Below the pieces are notes generated by a model that made no database searches, was not told where the DNA came from, and saw only the letters and a list, made by a program, of their open reading frames with translations. Made by a program: the position numbers and the translations under genes. Of a stretch of 64,000 nucleotides of DNA, positions 53,766-64,000 are shown piece by piece. Origin of the DNA: Actinostola sp. cb2023 (taxonomy: Eukaryota; Cnidaria; Anthozoa; Actiniaria; Actinostolidae); assembly GCA_033675265.1 (NCBI GenBank), contig JAUJYZ010001126.1:32454-96453 (forward strand), written 5' to 3'. Positions within the stretch are counted from its first letter, which is position 1. Every line of letters begins with the position of its first letter.

Positions 53766-53954
53766 CTAAAATTCATTATGGGCGATGTGAATTGAGTCAG
53801 TCGAAAGGTCACAACAACATGGACTCTGGGAATTTTCCCAAACTTTGTCTTCGCAATATCGAGCCGGCATATATTTACATATGATCAACAATACATGTCG
53901 GGCTTGGTATGCAAGATGCAACAAAACATTCTCCAATCTTTTTTGAAATAGCTG
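53766..53954. mobile_element. Truncated relative of the 290-bp TA MITE
   Basis: The reverse complement matches 11549-11838 (words TTATGGGCGATGTGAAT, CTCTGGGAATTTTCCCAAAC and GGGCTTGGTATGCAAGATGC). The right terminus TTTGAAATAGCTG followed by TATACA is intact. The left terminus is missing and the interior is shortened. Confidence 0.7.
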
Positions 53955-53956
53955 TA

Positions 53957-56900
53957 TACAGGGGTTAACAGGGAAGATACAAGGCTGAGCATGGTATACA
54001 AAATACAAAAGTATGTAGGGTATATACAAGGGTGTGCAGGGAAGATACAAGGCTGAGCATGGTGTACAAAAGTATATAGGGTATTTGCAAGGGTTTGCAG
54101 AGATGATACAAGGCTGAGCATGGTGTACAAAAATTATGTACGGTATGTAGAAGGGTGTGCAGGGAAGATACAAGGCTGAGCATGGCGTACAAAGTATGTA
54201 GGGTATATACAAGGGCGTGCAGGCACGATACAATGCTGATCATGGTGTACAAAGTATGTGTGGTATATACAGGGGTTAGCAGGGAAGATACAAGGCTGAG
54301 CATGGTGTACAAAAGTATGTAGAGTATATATATAGGTGTGTAGGGACGATACAAGGCTGAGCATGGTGTACAAGTATGTAGGGTATATACAAGGGTGTGC
54401 AGGGAAGATACAAGGCTGAGCATGGTGCACAAAAGTATATATGGTATATACAAGGGTTTGCAGGGATGATATAAGGCTGAGCATGGTGTACAAAAGTAAG
54501 TAGGGTATACAAGGGTGAACAGGGAAGATACAAGGCTGAGCATGGTGTACAAAAGTATGTAGAGTATATATATGGGTATGTAGGGACGATGCAAGGCTGA
54601 GCATGGTGTACAAGTATGTAGGGTATATACAAGGGTGTGCAGGGAAGATACAAGGCTGAGCATGGTGCACAAAAGTATATATGGTATATACAAGGGTACG
54701 TTTGCAGGGATGATATAAGGCTGAGCATGGTGTACAAAAGTAAGTAGGGTATACAAGGGTGAACAGGGAAGATACAAGGCTGAGCATGGTGTACAAAAGT
54801 ATGTAGGGTATATACAAGGGTGTGTAGGGACGATACAAGGCTGAGCATGGTGTACAAAAGTATGTAGGGTATATACAAGGGTGTGTAGGGACGATACAAG
54901 GCTGATAATGGTGTACAAAAGTATGTAGGGTATATACAAGGCTGTACAGGGACGATACAAGGCTGAGCATGGTGTACAAAAGTATGTAGTGTATATACAA
55001 GGGTGTACAGGGACGATACAAGGCTGAGCATGGTGTACAAAAGTATGTACGGTATATACAAGGGTGTGCAGGGTAGATACAAGGCTGAGCATGGTGTACA
55101 AAAGTATGTAGGGTATATAAGGGTGTGCAGGGTAGATACAAGGCTGAGCATGGTGTACAAAAAAGTGTGTAGGGTATATACAAGGGTGTGCAGGGAAGAT
55201 ACAAGGCTGAGCATGGTGTACAAAAGTATATAAGGTATATACAAGGGTTTGCAGGCACGATATACAAGGCTGAGCATGGTGTACAAAAGTATGTAGGGTA
55301 TATACAAGGGAGTGCAGGGAAGATACAATGCTGAGCATGGATGGTAGGCTGTACAAAGTATGTAGGGTATATATTATATGGGTATGCAGGGACGATACAA
55401 GGCTGAGCATGGTGTACAAAAGTATGTAGGGTATATACAAGGGTGTGCAGGCACGATACAAGGCTGAGCATGGTGTACAAAAGTATGTAGGGTATATACA
55501 TGGGTGTGTAGGGACGATACAAGGCTGAGCATGGTGTACAAAAGTATGTACGGTATGTAGAAGGGTGTGCAGGGAAGATACAAGGCTGAGCATGGTGTGA
55601 AAAAGTATGTACGGTATATACAAGGGCGTGCAGGCACGATACAAGGCTGATCATGGTGTACAAAAGTATGTAGGGTATATACATGGGTATGCAGGCACGA
55701 TACAAGGCTGAGCATGGTGTACAAAAGTATGTAGGGTATATACAAGGGTGTGCAGGGAAGATACAAGGCTGAGCATGGTGTACAAAAGTATGTAGGGTAT
55801 ACACAAAGTATTTATACAACATGGGTACAAAAATCAGGTAAGATACAAGGCGATACAATGGCATGTACAAAAGTATGTAGGGTATATACAAGGTGTGCAG
55901 GGACGATACAAGGCTGAGTATGGTGTACAAAAGTATGTAGGGTAGTATACATATTAAAGGGCGTGCAGGGAAGATACAAGGCTGAGCATGGTGTACAAAG
56001 TATGTAGGGTATATACAAGGGTGTGCAGGGGCACGATACAAGGTTGAGCATGGTGTACAAAAGTATGTAGGGTATATACCAAGGGTGTGCAGGCAAGATA
56101 CAAGGCTGAGCATGATGTACAAAAGTATGTAGGGCCGGGTATATACAAGGGTTTGCAGGGAAGATACAAGGCTGAGCATGGTGTACAAAAGTATATGTAG
56201 TCGAAAGGGTATATATATAAGGGCGTGCAGGGGTGCAGGGTAGAGACAAGGCTGAGCATGGTGTACAAAGTATGTAGGGTATATACAAGGGCGTGCAGGC
56301 ACGATACAAGGCTGAGCATGGTGTACAAAGTATAGTATGTAGGGTATATACAAGGGGTGCAGGGAAGATACAAGGCTGAGCATTGGTGTACAAAAGTATG
56401 TAGGGTATATACAAGGGCGTGCAAGCACGATACAAGGCTGAGCATGGTGTACAAAAGTATGTAGGGTATATACAAGGGTGTGCAGGACGATACAAGGCTG
56501 AGCATGGTGTACAAAAGTATGTAGGGTATATACAAGGCTGTACAGGCACGATACAAGGCTGAGCATGGTGTACAAAAGTATGTAGGGTATACAAGGGTGA
56601 ACAGGGAAGATACAAGGCTGAGCATGGTGTACAAAAGTATGTAGAGTATATATATGGGTGTGTAGGGACGATACAAGGCTGAGCATGGTGTACAAAAGTA
56701 TGTAGGGTATATACAAGGGTGAACAGGGAAGATACAAGGCTGAGCATGGTGTACAAAAGTATGTAGAGTATATACAAGGGTGAACAGGGAAGATACAAGG
56801 CTGAGAATGGTCTACAAAAGTATGTAGGGTATATACAAGGGTGTGCAGGGAAGATACAAGGCTGAGCATGGTGTACAAAAGTATGTAGAGTATATACATG

Positions 56901-57124
56901 GGTGTGTAGGGACGATACAAGGCTGAGAATGGTCTACAAAAGTATGTAGGGTATATACAAGGCTGTGCAGGGAAGATACAAGGCTGAACATGGTGTACAA
57001 AGTATGTAGGGTATATATACAAGGGTGTGCAGGGAAGATACAAGGCTGAGCATGGTGTACAAAAGTATGTATGGGTGTGTATACAAGGGACATGTGTACA
57101 GTGGGTGCAGGGGTGTGCAGGGTA
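53957..57124. repeat. 61-bp satellite, block 4
   Basis: About 50 units. From about 55800 the periodicity is disturbed by odd insertions (for example GGGCCGGGTATATAC, GTCGAAAGGGTATATATA, GTAGTATACATATTAAAGG). The minus strand carries open frames up to 969 codons purely because the monomer has no minus-strand stop in any frame. Confidence 0.95.
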
Positions 57125-57126
57125 TA

Positions 57127-57807
57127 CAGCTAATTCAGAAAACGTTGTCGTCGATCGACGTCAAGCCTACGCGACTAGACCGAAAGGGAGTATGGGTAGA
57201 TATGATAATCGGCTTGCATGCTTTTCGTATTTGGTGACAATGGCAGGTGAATCTGTAAATGTATGCCTACGCGTTTTAAAACAAGGAAACAGAAGCAGAT
57301 GGTGAACAAAATAGCAAGGAAGTTGAGGATTCTGTTGTATTTTTGAATAAAATTTTAGTTGAAGTTCGCGCGCTGCACGCTGGAATGTCGTATCTAATTT
57401 ACATAAACTCATGTTGAATATTAATTAACTCGAACGTTTACAATAACTTCAGAATATTGGTCTTTTCCAGTGAAAATACTCCATAATTTTCGACTTTTTA
57501 TAATATAAAATAAATAGAAGATGGCTTTCTATGGATGCACTTCTGAGCTCTTGAAATGCAGCTGACTGAAAGCACTCGCTATCGCTTGTGCATCCACTTG
57601 CTAGTATTCAAGAGCTCAGGCGTGTACAGTATGTTTTGTATAGAACATAGAAAGCCATCTTCTATTTGTGAAATGATTCATATTCCGTGAGAGACGATTC
57701 CTTTTTGATAGTGTATTTATAGAAGCATTGATATTTACCCATAATCCTTTTCGGTCTAGTCGCGTAGGCTTGAAGTCGATCGCCGACAACGTTTTCTGAA
57801 TTAGTTG
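57127..57807. mobile_element. Tc1/mariner-type MITE, 681 bp, copy 2 (inverted)
   Basis: Opposite orientation to the element at 52137-52819. The left end is CAGCTAATTCAGAAAACG after TA (57125-57126). The right end is CTGAATTAGTTG before TA (57808-57809). The internal hairpin (57520-57665) is shared. One stretch near 57625 has GTGTACAGTATG where copy 1 has a different sequence. Confidence 0.8.
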
Positions 57808-57833
57808 TAGGGTATAAGGGTGTGAAGCGTAAA

Positions 57834-57882
57834 GCCGTCGGATAGTGAATCCGAAGGAAGTAGGTTCGAAGCTCGCTCACGG
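57834..57882 (+). pseudogene. tRNA-like fragment, second copy
   Basis: Identical to 48494-48542, with the same flanking GTGTGAAG and GTAAGAAACATAAT words. Confidence 0.35.
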
Positions 57883-58693
57883 TAAGAAACATAATACAAG
57901 GCTGAGCATGGTGTACAAAAATGTATAGTAATTATTTAGTAATTTATTACTCGGTCAGACAAACTAAACAAATGAGGAATTATTATTTCATTGATAACTA
58001 GGACTTGACTTTCGAACAGTTAAAAGTTCAAAGAAGTGATGACTTATATATTTCAGGCTGAGCTAGGTGACAAAAGTATGTCGTATACATAACTCCTATA
58101 GAGGTTGTCTGTACAGCATATATTATGGCCAAAGTATTATGGTAATGCAATCATGCATTCACACGCATCGTTTCAGGGCATTCATTGTTTACAAAAGGGT
58201 GGGTTACCTGTGGTAAGTCCTTTCTAATATAGCCGCGGACTGGAAGCAGAGACAGGGTGTATCGGTTCTCAAGGGAGAATAATATAGGATCTAGTTCGTT
58301 GACCCAACCTGATTCTTCACTGTATGTATATAAAGGAAAAGCATAAATCCCTAAAATGAATCATCACAATTCGTCACCATTCAAACCACGCAATTTTGTA
58401 TCCAAAAATATACGTAGAAATAAATGTACGTGAGGTAGCAGGAGATAACCCGGTATTATCGCACTAACAAAGGAAAACCATCAAACACATTACGCGAGTG
58501 CATTCCATTATCCTTTTTTATTATTTCAAGATGCTAGCGAAGCATATAGAAAAGTGTTATTGAAGAATATTGCAGAGCATTATTGACTGACGTACTCAAG
58601 GTGAATTGTGACGACTTTGGTAATTTATCGCAGTACGCTCTCGCAACGTCTCGAATTTACCATTCGCCACTCTTACCGAACAATTCATCAAAA

Positions 58694-58764
58694 AGGAGAG
58701 TGGCGCAGTGGAAGCGTGCTGGGCCCATACAACCCAGAGGTCCGAGGATCAATCAATCCTAAGC
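58694..58764 (+). pseudogene. Initiator tRNA-Met-derived sequence, copy 3
   Basis: Begins AGGAGAGTGGCGCAGTGG and carries GCTGGGCCCATACAACCCAG, in which two extra bases (CA) break the anticodon loop. The 3' part diverges after CCGAGGATC as in copy 2. Confidence 0.6.
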
Positions 58765-59106
58765 ACAAAATATGTGGGTATATAAACTCCTTCACGATAA
58801 ACGTTTAGCTTCATATATAATAAATAATTCAAGATACAAGGCTGAAACAAAAACACAAAGAAATGTATAGAGCAAAGCCGTGTTGATTGTTTGGGTTGAG
58901 AAGATGACATCGCTGACACTTCTAAAATTTCATAAAAATGTAATACTTCCAAACGAATTTTGAGAAAAAACACATTAAGCAGTATTATACGGCTCTTTGA
59001 GATTATTTCAGTGAAGTTTCAGCTAAACAAATTATCGAACGATTGTGTCGTCAGAGTCCCCCTTTAGAGTTCAAATATATTTATAAATGTGTGCAGGCAA
59101 AGAGCC

Positions 59107-59271
59107 ATACACCGAATCGAAATATGGCGACCAATTTGAACAAATTATTGTTCCTGACTGACCAACCTCTCATTCATGTGAAAAAAGGCTTTTGTGTTTC
59201 CACGTGAACACGAGGTGGTCAGTCAAAGAACAATGGTTATTCAAATTGGTCGCCATATTTCGATTCGGTGA
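59107..59271. mobile_element. Hairpin MITE in segment X, copy 3
   Basis: Counterpart of 49685-49850. CACCGAATCGAAATATGGCG pairs with CGCCATATTTCGATTCGGTG, and the middle contains CGTGAACACGAGGTGG. Confidence 0.75.
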
Positions 59272-59655
59272 TACAAGGCTTGGACGAGTGCAATCTGTAG
59301 CTTATATAAAACCACTTGCAGGGGATTCTAAATTGAGGGGAACAACTCTTTCAATCCATAAGTGCAGGGACTTTTGATTTAGGGTTTTGTAGGGAAGATA
59401 CAAGGCTGAGCAGTGTACAAAGTATGTAATTATATATATTTATTTTCCGACCGGAAAAAATGCTGGGACTTCCCATTTTTTATTATATGCGAATTGATGA
59501 ATAATGGACGAGGAAATACAATACAAATCATTGGAGGATATCTGTCAATCGGATACAGAATCGCCCTCATTTGCCGATATACATTTTTCGGACAAACTAC
59601 TTCCTATCATTAATATTTTAGTAAAATATCCAGTTATACATCGCGATGCCGCTCG

Positions 59656-61102
59656 AATGGTGTAAATTGTAGCATGGTATATACAAAGGGTGTGCAGGGA
59701 AGATACAAGGCTGAGCATGGTGTACAAAAGTATGTAGGGTATATACAAGGGTATATTTGTGCAGGGAAGATACAAGGCTGAGCATGGTGTACAAAAGTAT
59801 GTAGGGTATATACAGGGGTACAGCAGGGAAGATACAAGGCTGAGCATGGTGTACAAACGTACGTAGGGTATATATATGGGTGTGTAGGGACGATACAAGG
59901 CTGAGCATGGTGTACAAAAGTGTGTAGGGTATATACAAGGGTGTGCAGGGAAGATACAAGGCTGAGCATGGTGCACAAAAGTATATATCGTATATACAAG
60001 GGTTTGCAGGGATGATATAAGGCTGAGCATGGTGTGTACAAAAGTATGTAGGGTATATACAAAAGGGGTTAGCAGGGAAGTTCGCAAAGCTGAGCATGGT
60101 GTACAAAAGTATGTAGGGTATATACAAGGGTGTGCAGGGAAGATACAAGGCTGAGCATGGTGTACAAAAGTATATAGGGTATATACAAGGCTTTGCAGGG
60201 ATGATACAAGGCTGAGCATGGTATACAAAAGTATGTACGGTATGTAGAAGGGTGTGCAGGGAAGATACAAGGCTGAGCATGGTGTACAAAAGTATGTAGG
60301 GTATATACAAGGGCATGCAGGCACGATTCAAGGCTGAGCATGGTGTACAAAGTATGTAGGGTATATACAAGGGCGTGCAGGCACGATACAATGCTGATCA
60401 TGGTGTACAAAGTATGTAGGGTATATAATTATATGGGTATGTAGGGACGATACAAGGCTGAGCATGGTGTACAAAAGTATGTAGGGTATATATACAAGTG
60501 TTTGCAGGCAAGATACAAGGCTGATATGGTGTACAAAAGTATGTAGGGTATATACAAGGGTTTGCAGGCAAGATACAAGGCTGAGTATGGTGTACAAAAG
60601 TATGTATGGTATATACAAGGGCGTGCAGGCACGATACAAGGCTGATAATGGTGTACAAAAGTATGTAGGGTATATACAAGGATGTGTAGGGACGATACAA
60701 GGCTGATAATGGTGCACAAAAGTATGTAGGGTATATACAAGGCAGTACAGGCACGATACAAGGCTGAGCATGGTGTACAAAAGTATGTAGGATATACAAG
60801 GGTGAACAGGGAAGATACAAGGCTGAGCATGGTGTACAAAAGTATGTACGGTAGGTAGAAGAAGGGTGTGAAGGGTAGATACAAGGCTGAGCATGGTGTA
60901 CAAAGAATGTAGGGTATATACAAGGGCGTGCAGGCACGATACAATGCTGATCATGGTGTACAAAGTATATGTAGGGTATATACAAGGATGTGCAGGGAAG
61001 ATACAAGGATGAGCATGGTGTACAGAAGTATATGGGGTACATACAAGGATTTGCAGGCAAGATACAAGGCTGAGTATGGTGTACAAAAGTATGTAGGGTA
61101 TA
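59656..61102. repeat. 61-bp satellite, block 5
   Basis: About 24 units with the GGCTGAGCATGGTG core. Variant order partly repeats that of block 2 (for example the TATATAATTATATGGGTATG unit at 60420 and 52070), suggesting block-level duplication with segment X. Confidence 0.94.
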
Positions 61103-61575
61103 CACTGTAAAAACAAAGGAGTCGTTTTGACCCCTTGAAAGGGGTCGTTTTTGTGACCCCAGGACGACCCCTTCAAAAGGGTCATTTTGACCCTTCCCTG
61201 AAGCGACTCTTCAAGGGGTTATAATAGCTCTTTTGATAGGGTCATTTCAACCCCTTCAGGAGTCATAAATAACGACTCTCCGAAAGGGTTAAAATGGAAC
61301 TACTCTTTCAGAAGAGTCAAAATGGCCCTTCAAAGAGTAATTTTGATAGACCCCACGAAGAGTTATTTTGGCCCTTGGAGTCAAAATGACTCTTCTAAGA
61401 GTAATTTTCATTGACTCCTCAAAGAGTTATTTTGGTCAAAGGAGTCAAATTAACTCTTCAAAAAGTAATTATAAGTGACTCCATAAAGAGTTGTTTTAGA
61501 CCTGTTGGGAGTCAATTTGACCAATTGAAGAGTATGTTTAGTTGACTCTACAAAGAGTCATTTTGGCATCAAGAG
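61103..61575. mobile_element. CACTG-type transposon end with subterminal repeats
   Basis: Starts CACTGTAAAAACAAAGGAGT directly at the satellite edge. About a dozen words of the form AAAGAGTCATTTTGAC, on both strands and 30-45 bp apart, follow. CACTG starts and subterminal repeats are typical of the CACTA/Mirage/Chapaev group. The other end is not seen in the window and no transposase is visible. Confidence 0.5.
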
Positions 61576-61793
61576 TATGCAAATTTTGGACCATGGAAAT
61601 CAAAGAAACTGAAGCAGCACCAGACAATTAAAATGTAGACATGTATGATTTAATACTTCCTTTATTACAGAGTGTTAGGTTCTGAAAATATACAAAATTG
61701 AAGAGCTTGGTGATTTCAATGTTTTTTTTTCAACTCTTCGGCTTACATGCAGCCTTAATCTTTTATATACCTAAATATCAATGTTTAAAATTA

Positions 61794-62799
61794 TGACTCT
61801 TTCTTGGTGTTGCAAGGCACCAAACCTGAACCTGCTTGATCTACATTCACATAACTGGCACCAAACCTGTTCTTGCTATCTACATCCACACTGGCTTGTA
61901 TGGCACCAAACATATCCTCTTTTTAAAGACCTATATTCAAATAGATGACATCTTTTTTTATTGTTAGTTTTTGAGGACACACTATACACTTCTCTCAGTA
62001 TCTCGACTCTCAATCTGTCATACTAAGTGGGACACCAGGTCACTGGGACACCTTCATTACTGTCCCGGGCCGACCTGGGATACCTCTATATGTATATCTC
62101 AGTCTGTTTTACCAAGTGGGACACCGGGTCACCTAACATACTGTCCCGGATTGGCCAGGGACAGTGGGACGGTATGTTAGGTGACCCGGTGTCCCACTTG
62201 GTATAACAGACTGAGATATACATGTAAGTGTGCTAAGTACAATGTATGTAGAGGTGTCCCAGGCAGAGTGAGACAGTGGGACAGTATGTTAGGTGTCCCA
62301 GTGTCCCACTTGGTATAACAGACTGAGATATACATGTAAGTGTGCTAAGTACAATGTATGTAGAGGTGTCCCGGGTCGGCCCGGCACAGTGGGACAGTAT
62401 GTTAGGTGTCCCAGTGACCCGGTGTCCCACTTGGTATAACAGACTGAGATATACATGTACATGTAAGTGTGCTAAGTACAATGCACAATGTATATATAGA
62501 GGTGTCCCAGGTCGGCCCAGGACAGTATAGTGAAGGTGTCCCAGTGACCTGGTGTCCCACTTGTATATAACAGATTGAGAGTCAAGATACTGAGAGAAGT
62601 ATATAGTGTGTCCTCAAAAACTTACAATAAAAAAGATGTCATCTATGTGAATATTATTATAGGTCTTTAAAAAGAGGATATGTTTGGTGCCATACAAGCA
62701 GGTGTGGATGTAGATAGCAAGAACAGGTTTGGTGCCAGTTATGTGAATGGTAGATCAAGCAGGTTCAGGTTTGGTGCCTTGCAACACCAAGTAAGAGCC
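61794..62799. mobile_element. 1-kb palindromic element with internal GTCCC repeats
   Basis: Arms of about 300 bp: TTGGTGTTGCAAGGCACCAA on the left and its complement at 62770-62790 on the right. The arm also holds AGGACACACTATACACTTC and the matching right sequence. The middle (62100-62510) has about three direct units of about 125 bp with GGTGTCCCACTTGGTATAAC and GTGTGCTAAGTACAATG. No coding capacity. Confidence 0.75.
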
Positions 62800-63029
62800 A
62801 AAATTATGTGTATCTATATGTACATCAAAAGATAACTAATTAATTGTCTCTGATTAAAAAATATGTTACAATTAAATAAATTTTTAATATATAATACATC
62901 ATAATAGTTTAAATTTTATGGCAATAATCTTGGTGGTTTACTGAAGTGCAAACGAGTTACAGAATCTTCATATAGAAATTAGAAAATTTCTTCTAAACAT
63001 GCATTTCAGTAATTTCTGTACAAAATAAA
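62800..63029. other. Spacer before the 274-bp satellite
   Basis: AT-rich sequence without visible features. Confidence 0.4.
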
Positions 63030-64000
63030 GTTACAATATTTGCCTTCTCGTGTGGGCAACTGCAATCATTATATGAAGCATCTATCAGTTTTACCATGAG
63101 CCCCCTATTATACATAAGAATATGTATAATATGCAGATGTCGATAGCCCCACTTCAACTGATTGACAGCCAGCACCAGAAACTACAAATAGTTGAACTAA
63201 TATCGACTGCGAAATATATCTCATGAGTAAGGACACCAAAATTGAAAGCAAAACTTCATTTTATCCGGTTGACGCATTTCATAAAAGTTCTATAGACAAT
63301 TGAGTTGCAATATTTGCCTTCTCGTGTGGGCAACTGCAATCATTATATGAAGCATCTATCAGTTTTACCATGAGCCCCCTATTATACATAAGAATATGTA
63401 TAATATGCAGATGTCGATAGCCCCACTTCAACTGATTGACAGCCAACACGAGAAACTACAAATAGTTGAACCAATATCGACTGCGAAATATATCTCATGA
63501 GTAAGGACACCAAAATTGAAAGCAAAACTTCATTTTATCCGGTTGACGCATTTCATAAAAGTTATATAGACAATTGAGTTACAATATTTGCCTTCTCGTG
63601 TGGGCAACTGCAATCATTATATGAAGCATCTATCAGTTTTACCATGAGCCCCCTATTATACATAAGAATATGTATAATATGCAGATGTCGATAGCCCCAC
63701 TTCAACTGATTGACAGCCAGCACCAGAAACTACAAATAGTTGAACTAATATCGACTGCGAAATATATCTCATGAGTAAGGACACCAAAATTGAAAGCAAA
63801 ACTTCATTTTATCCGGTTGACGCATTTCATAAAAGTTCTATAGACAATTGAGTTGCAATATTTGCCTTCTCGTGTGGGCAACTGCAATCATTATATGAAG
63901 CATCTATCAGTTTTACCATGAGCCCCCTATTATACATAAGAATATGTATAATATGCAGATGTCGATAGCCCCACTTCAACTGATTGACAGCCAACACGAG
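63030..64000. repeat. 274-bp satellite, about 3.5 copies, continues beyond window
   Basis: TGCCTTCTCGTGTGGGCAAC recurs at 63041, 63315, 63589 and 63863, an exact period of 274 bp. Copies 1 and 3 share CAGCACCAGAAAC and GAACTAATATCG. Copies 2 and 4 share CAACACGAGAAAC, and copy 2 has GAACCAATATCG. The true repeating unit is therefore a 548-bp dimer. Copies are nearly identical, which implies recent spread. Confidence 0.95.

Larger units (their letters stand above)
57812..59655. repeat. Segment X, copy 3 with embedded satellite words
   Basis: Collinear with 48480-50465, including both tRNA-like sequences and the hairpin MITE, but interrupted at many points by short pieces of the neighbouring satellite. 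Examples are ACAAGGCTGAGCATGGTG at 57897, GATACAAGGCTG at 58842, and AAGATACAAGGCTGAGCA at 59396. The tandem duplication of the tail seen in copy 2 is absent. Confidence 0.75.

Noticed and set aside
54134..57043. Open frame of 969 codons and many others of 100-560 codons on the minus strand
   Set aside because: They lie wholly in the 61-bp satellite. The monomer lacks minus-strand stops in every frame, so frames stay open by periodicity, overlap one another in all frames and change sequence with each indel.
47896..61102. Telomere-like array because of repeated TAGGGTA
   Set aside because: The unit is about 61 bp and contains AGGGTATATAC, not tandem TTAGGG.

Overview
The window is animal nuclear DNA: AT-rich, with spliced genes, long introns, dense small inverted-repeat transposons and very large tandem arrays. 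Split Calx-beta exons, Fos/ATF3-type bZIP genes, Crypton-like tyrosine-recombinase relics and initiator-tRNA-Met-like sequences fit a marine invertebrate. A cnidarian (anthozoan) is my best guess from the style of the repeats, but this is inference and no sequence here proves it.

Region by region. (1) 336-12887, plus strand: the 3' part of a gene for a single-pass membrane protein with at least four extracellular Calx-beta domains. Ten exons can be joined with consistent phases into 468 residues ending in a transmembrane helix and a five-residue tail. Its introns carry two inverted copies of a 1.3-kb foldback element, two Crypton-like relics, hairpin MITEs, a GA microsatellite and a 290-bp TA-flanked MITE. 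(2) 14489-29610: 15 kb of tandem repeats, first a 42-bp minisatellite, then about 12 kb of a 40-bp satellite with higher-order duplications of about 1491, 1251 and 683 bp. (3) 31904-43348, minus strand: two complete tandem Fos/ATF3-family bZIP genes (160 and 172 aa) with the same four-coding-exon, all-phase-0 layout, plus a decayed copy of the second exon lying inverted between them. Their introns hold 10-bp minisatellites, ATT repeats and a 555-bp CTAT array. (4) 43349-47895: sequence with no recognisable gene, a 2.1-kb element with 20-bp terminal inverted repeats, and a first partial copy of a repeated segment (X) that carries an interrupted initiator-tRNA-Met-like sequence. (5) 47896-61102: a roughly 61-bp satellite in several blocks, interleaved with two near-full copies of X and three Tc1/mariner-type MITEs. 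(6) 61103-64000: a CACTG-starting transposon end, a 1-kb palindrome, and a 274-bp satellite that runs off the window.

The genes belong to two ordinary functions, cell-surface adhesion or calcium binding and stress/immediate-early transcription control, and nothing suggests they work together. The long open frames inside the satellites are by-products of repeat periodicity. I found no convincing new biological system. The observations most worth checking are the exon tandem duplication that creates a second splice donor, the interrupted initiator-tRNA-like locus, and the X copy at 57.8-59.7 kb that is sprinkled with fragments of the neighbouring satellite, which may be an assembly artefact.
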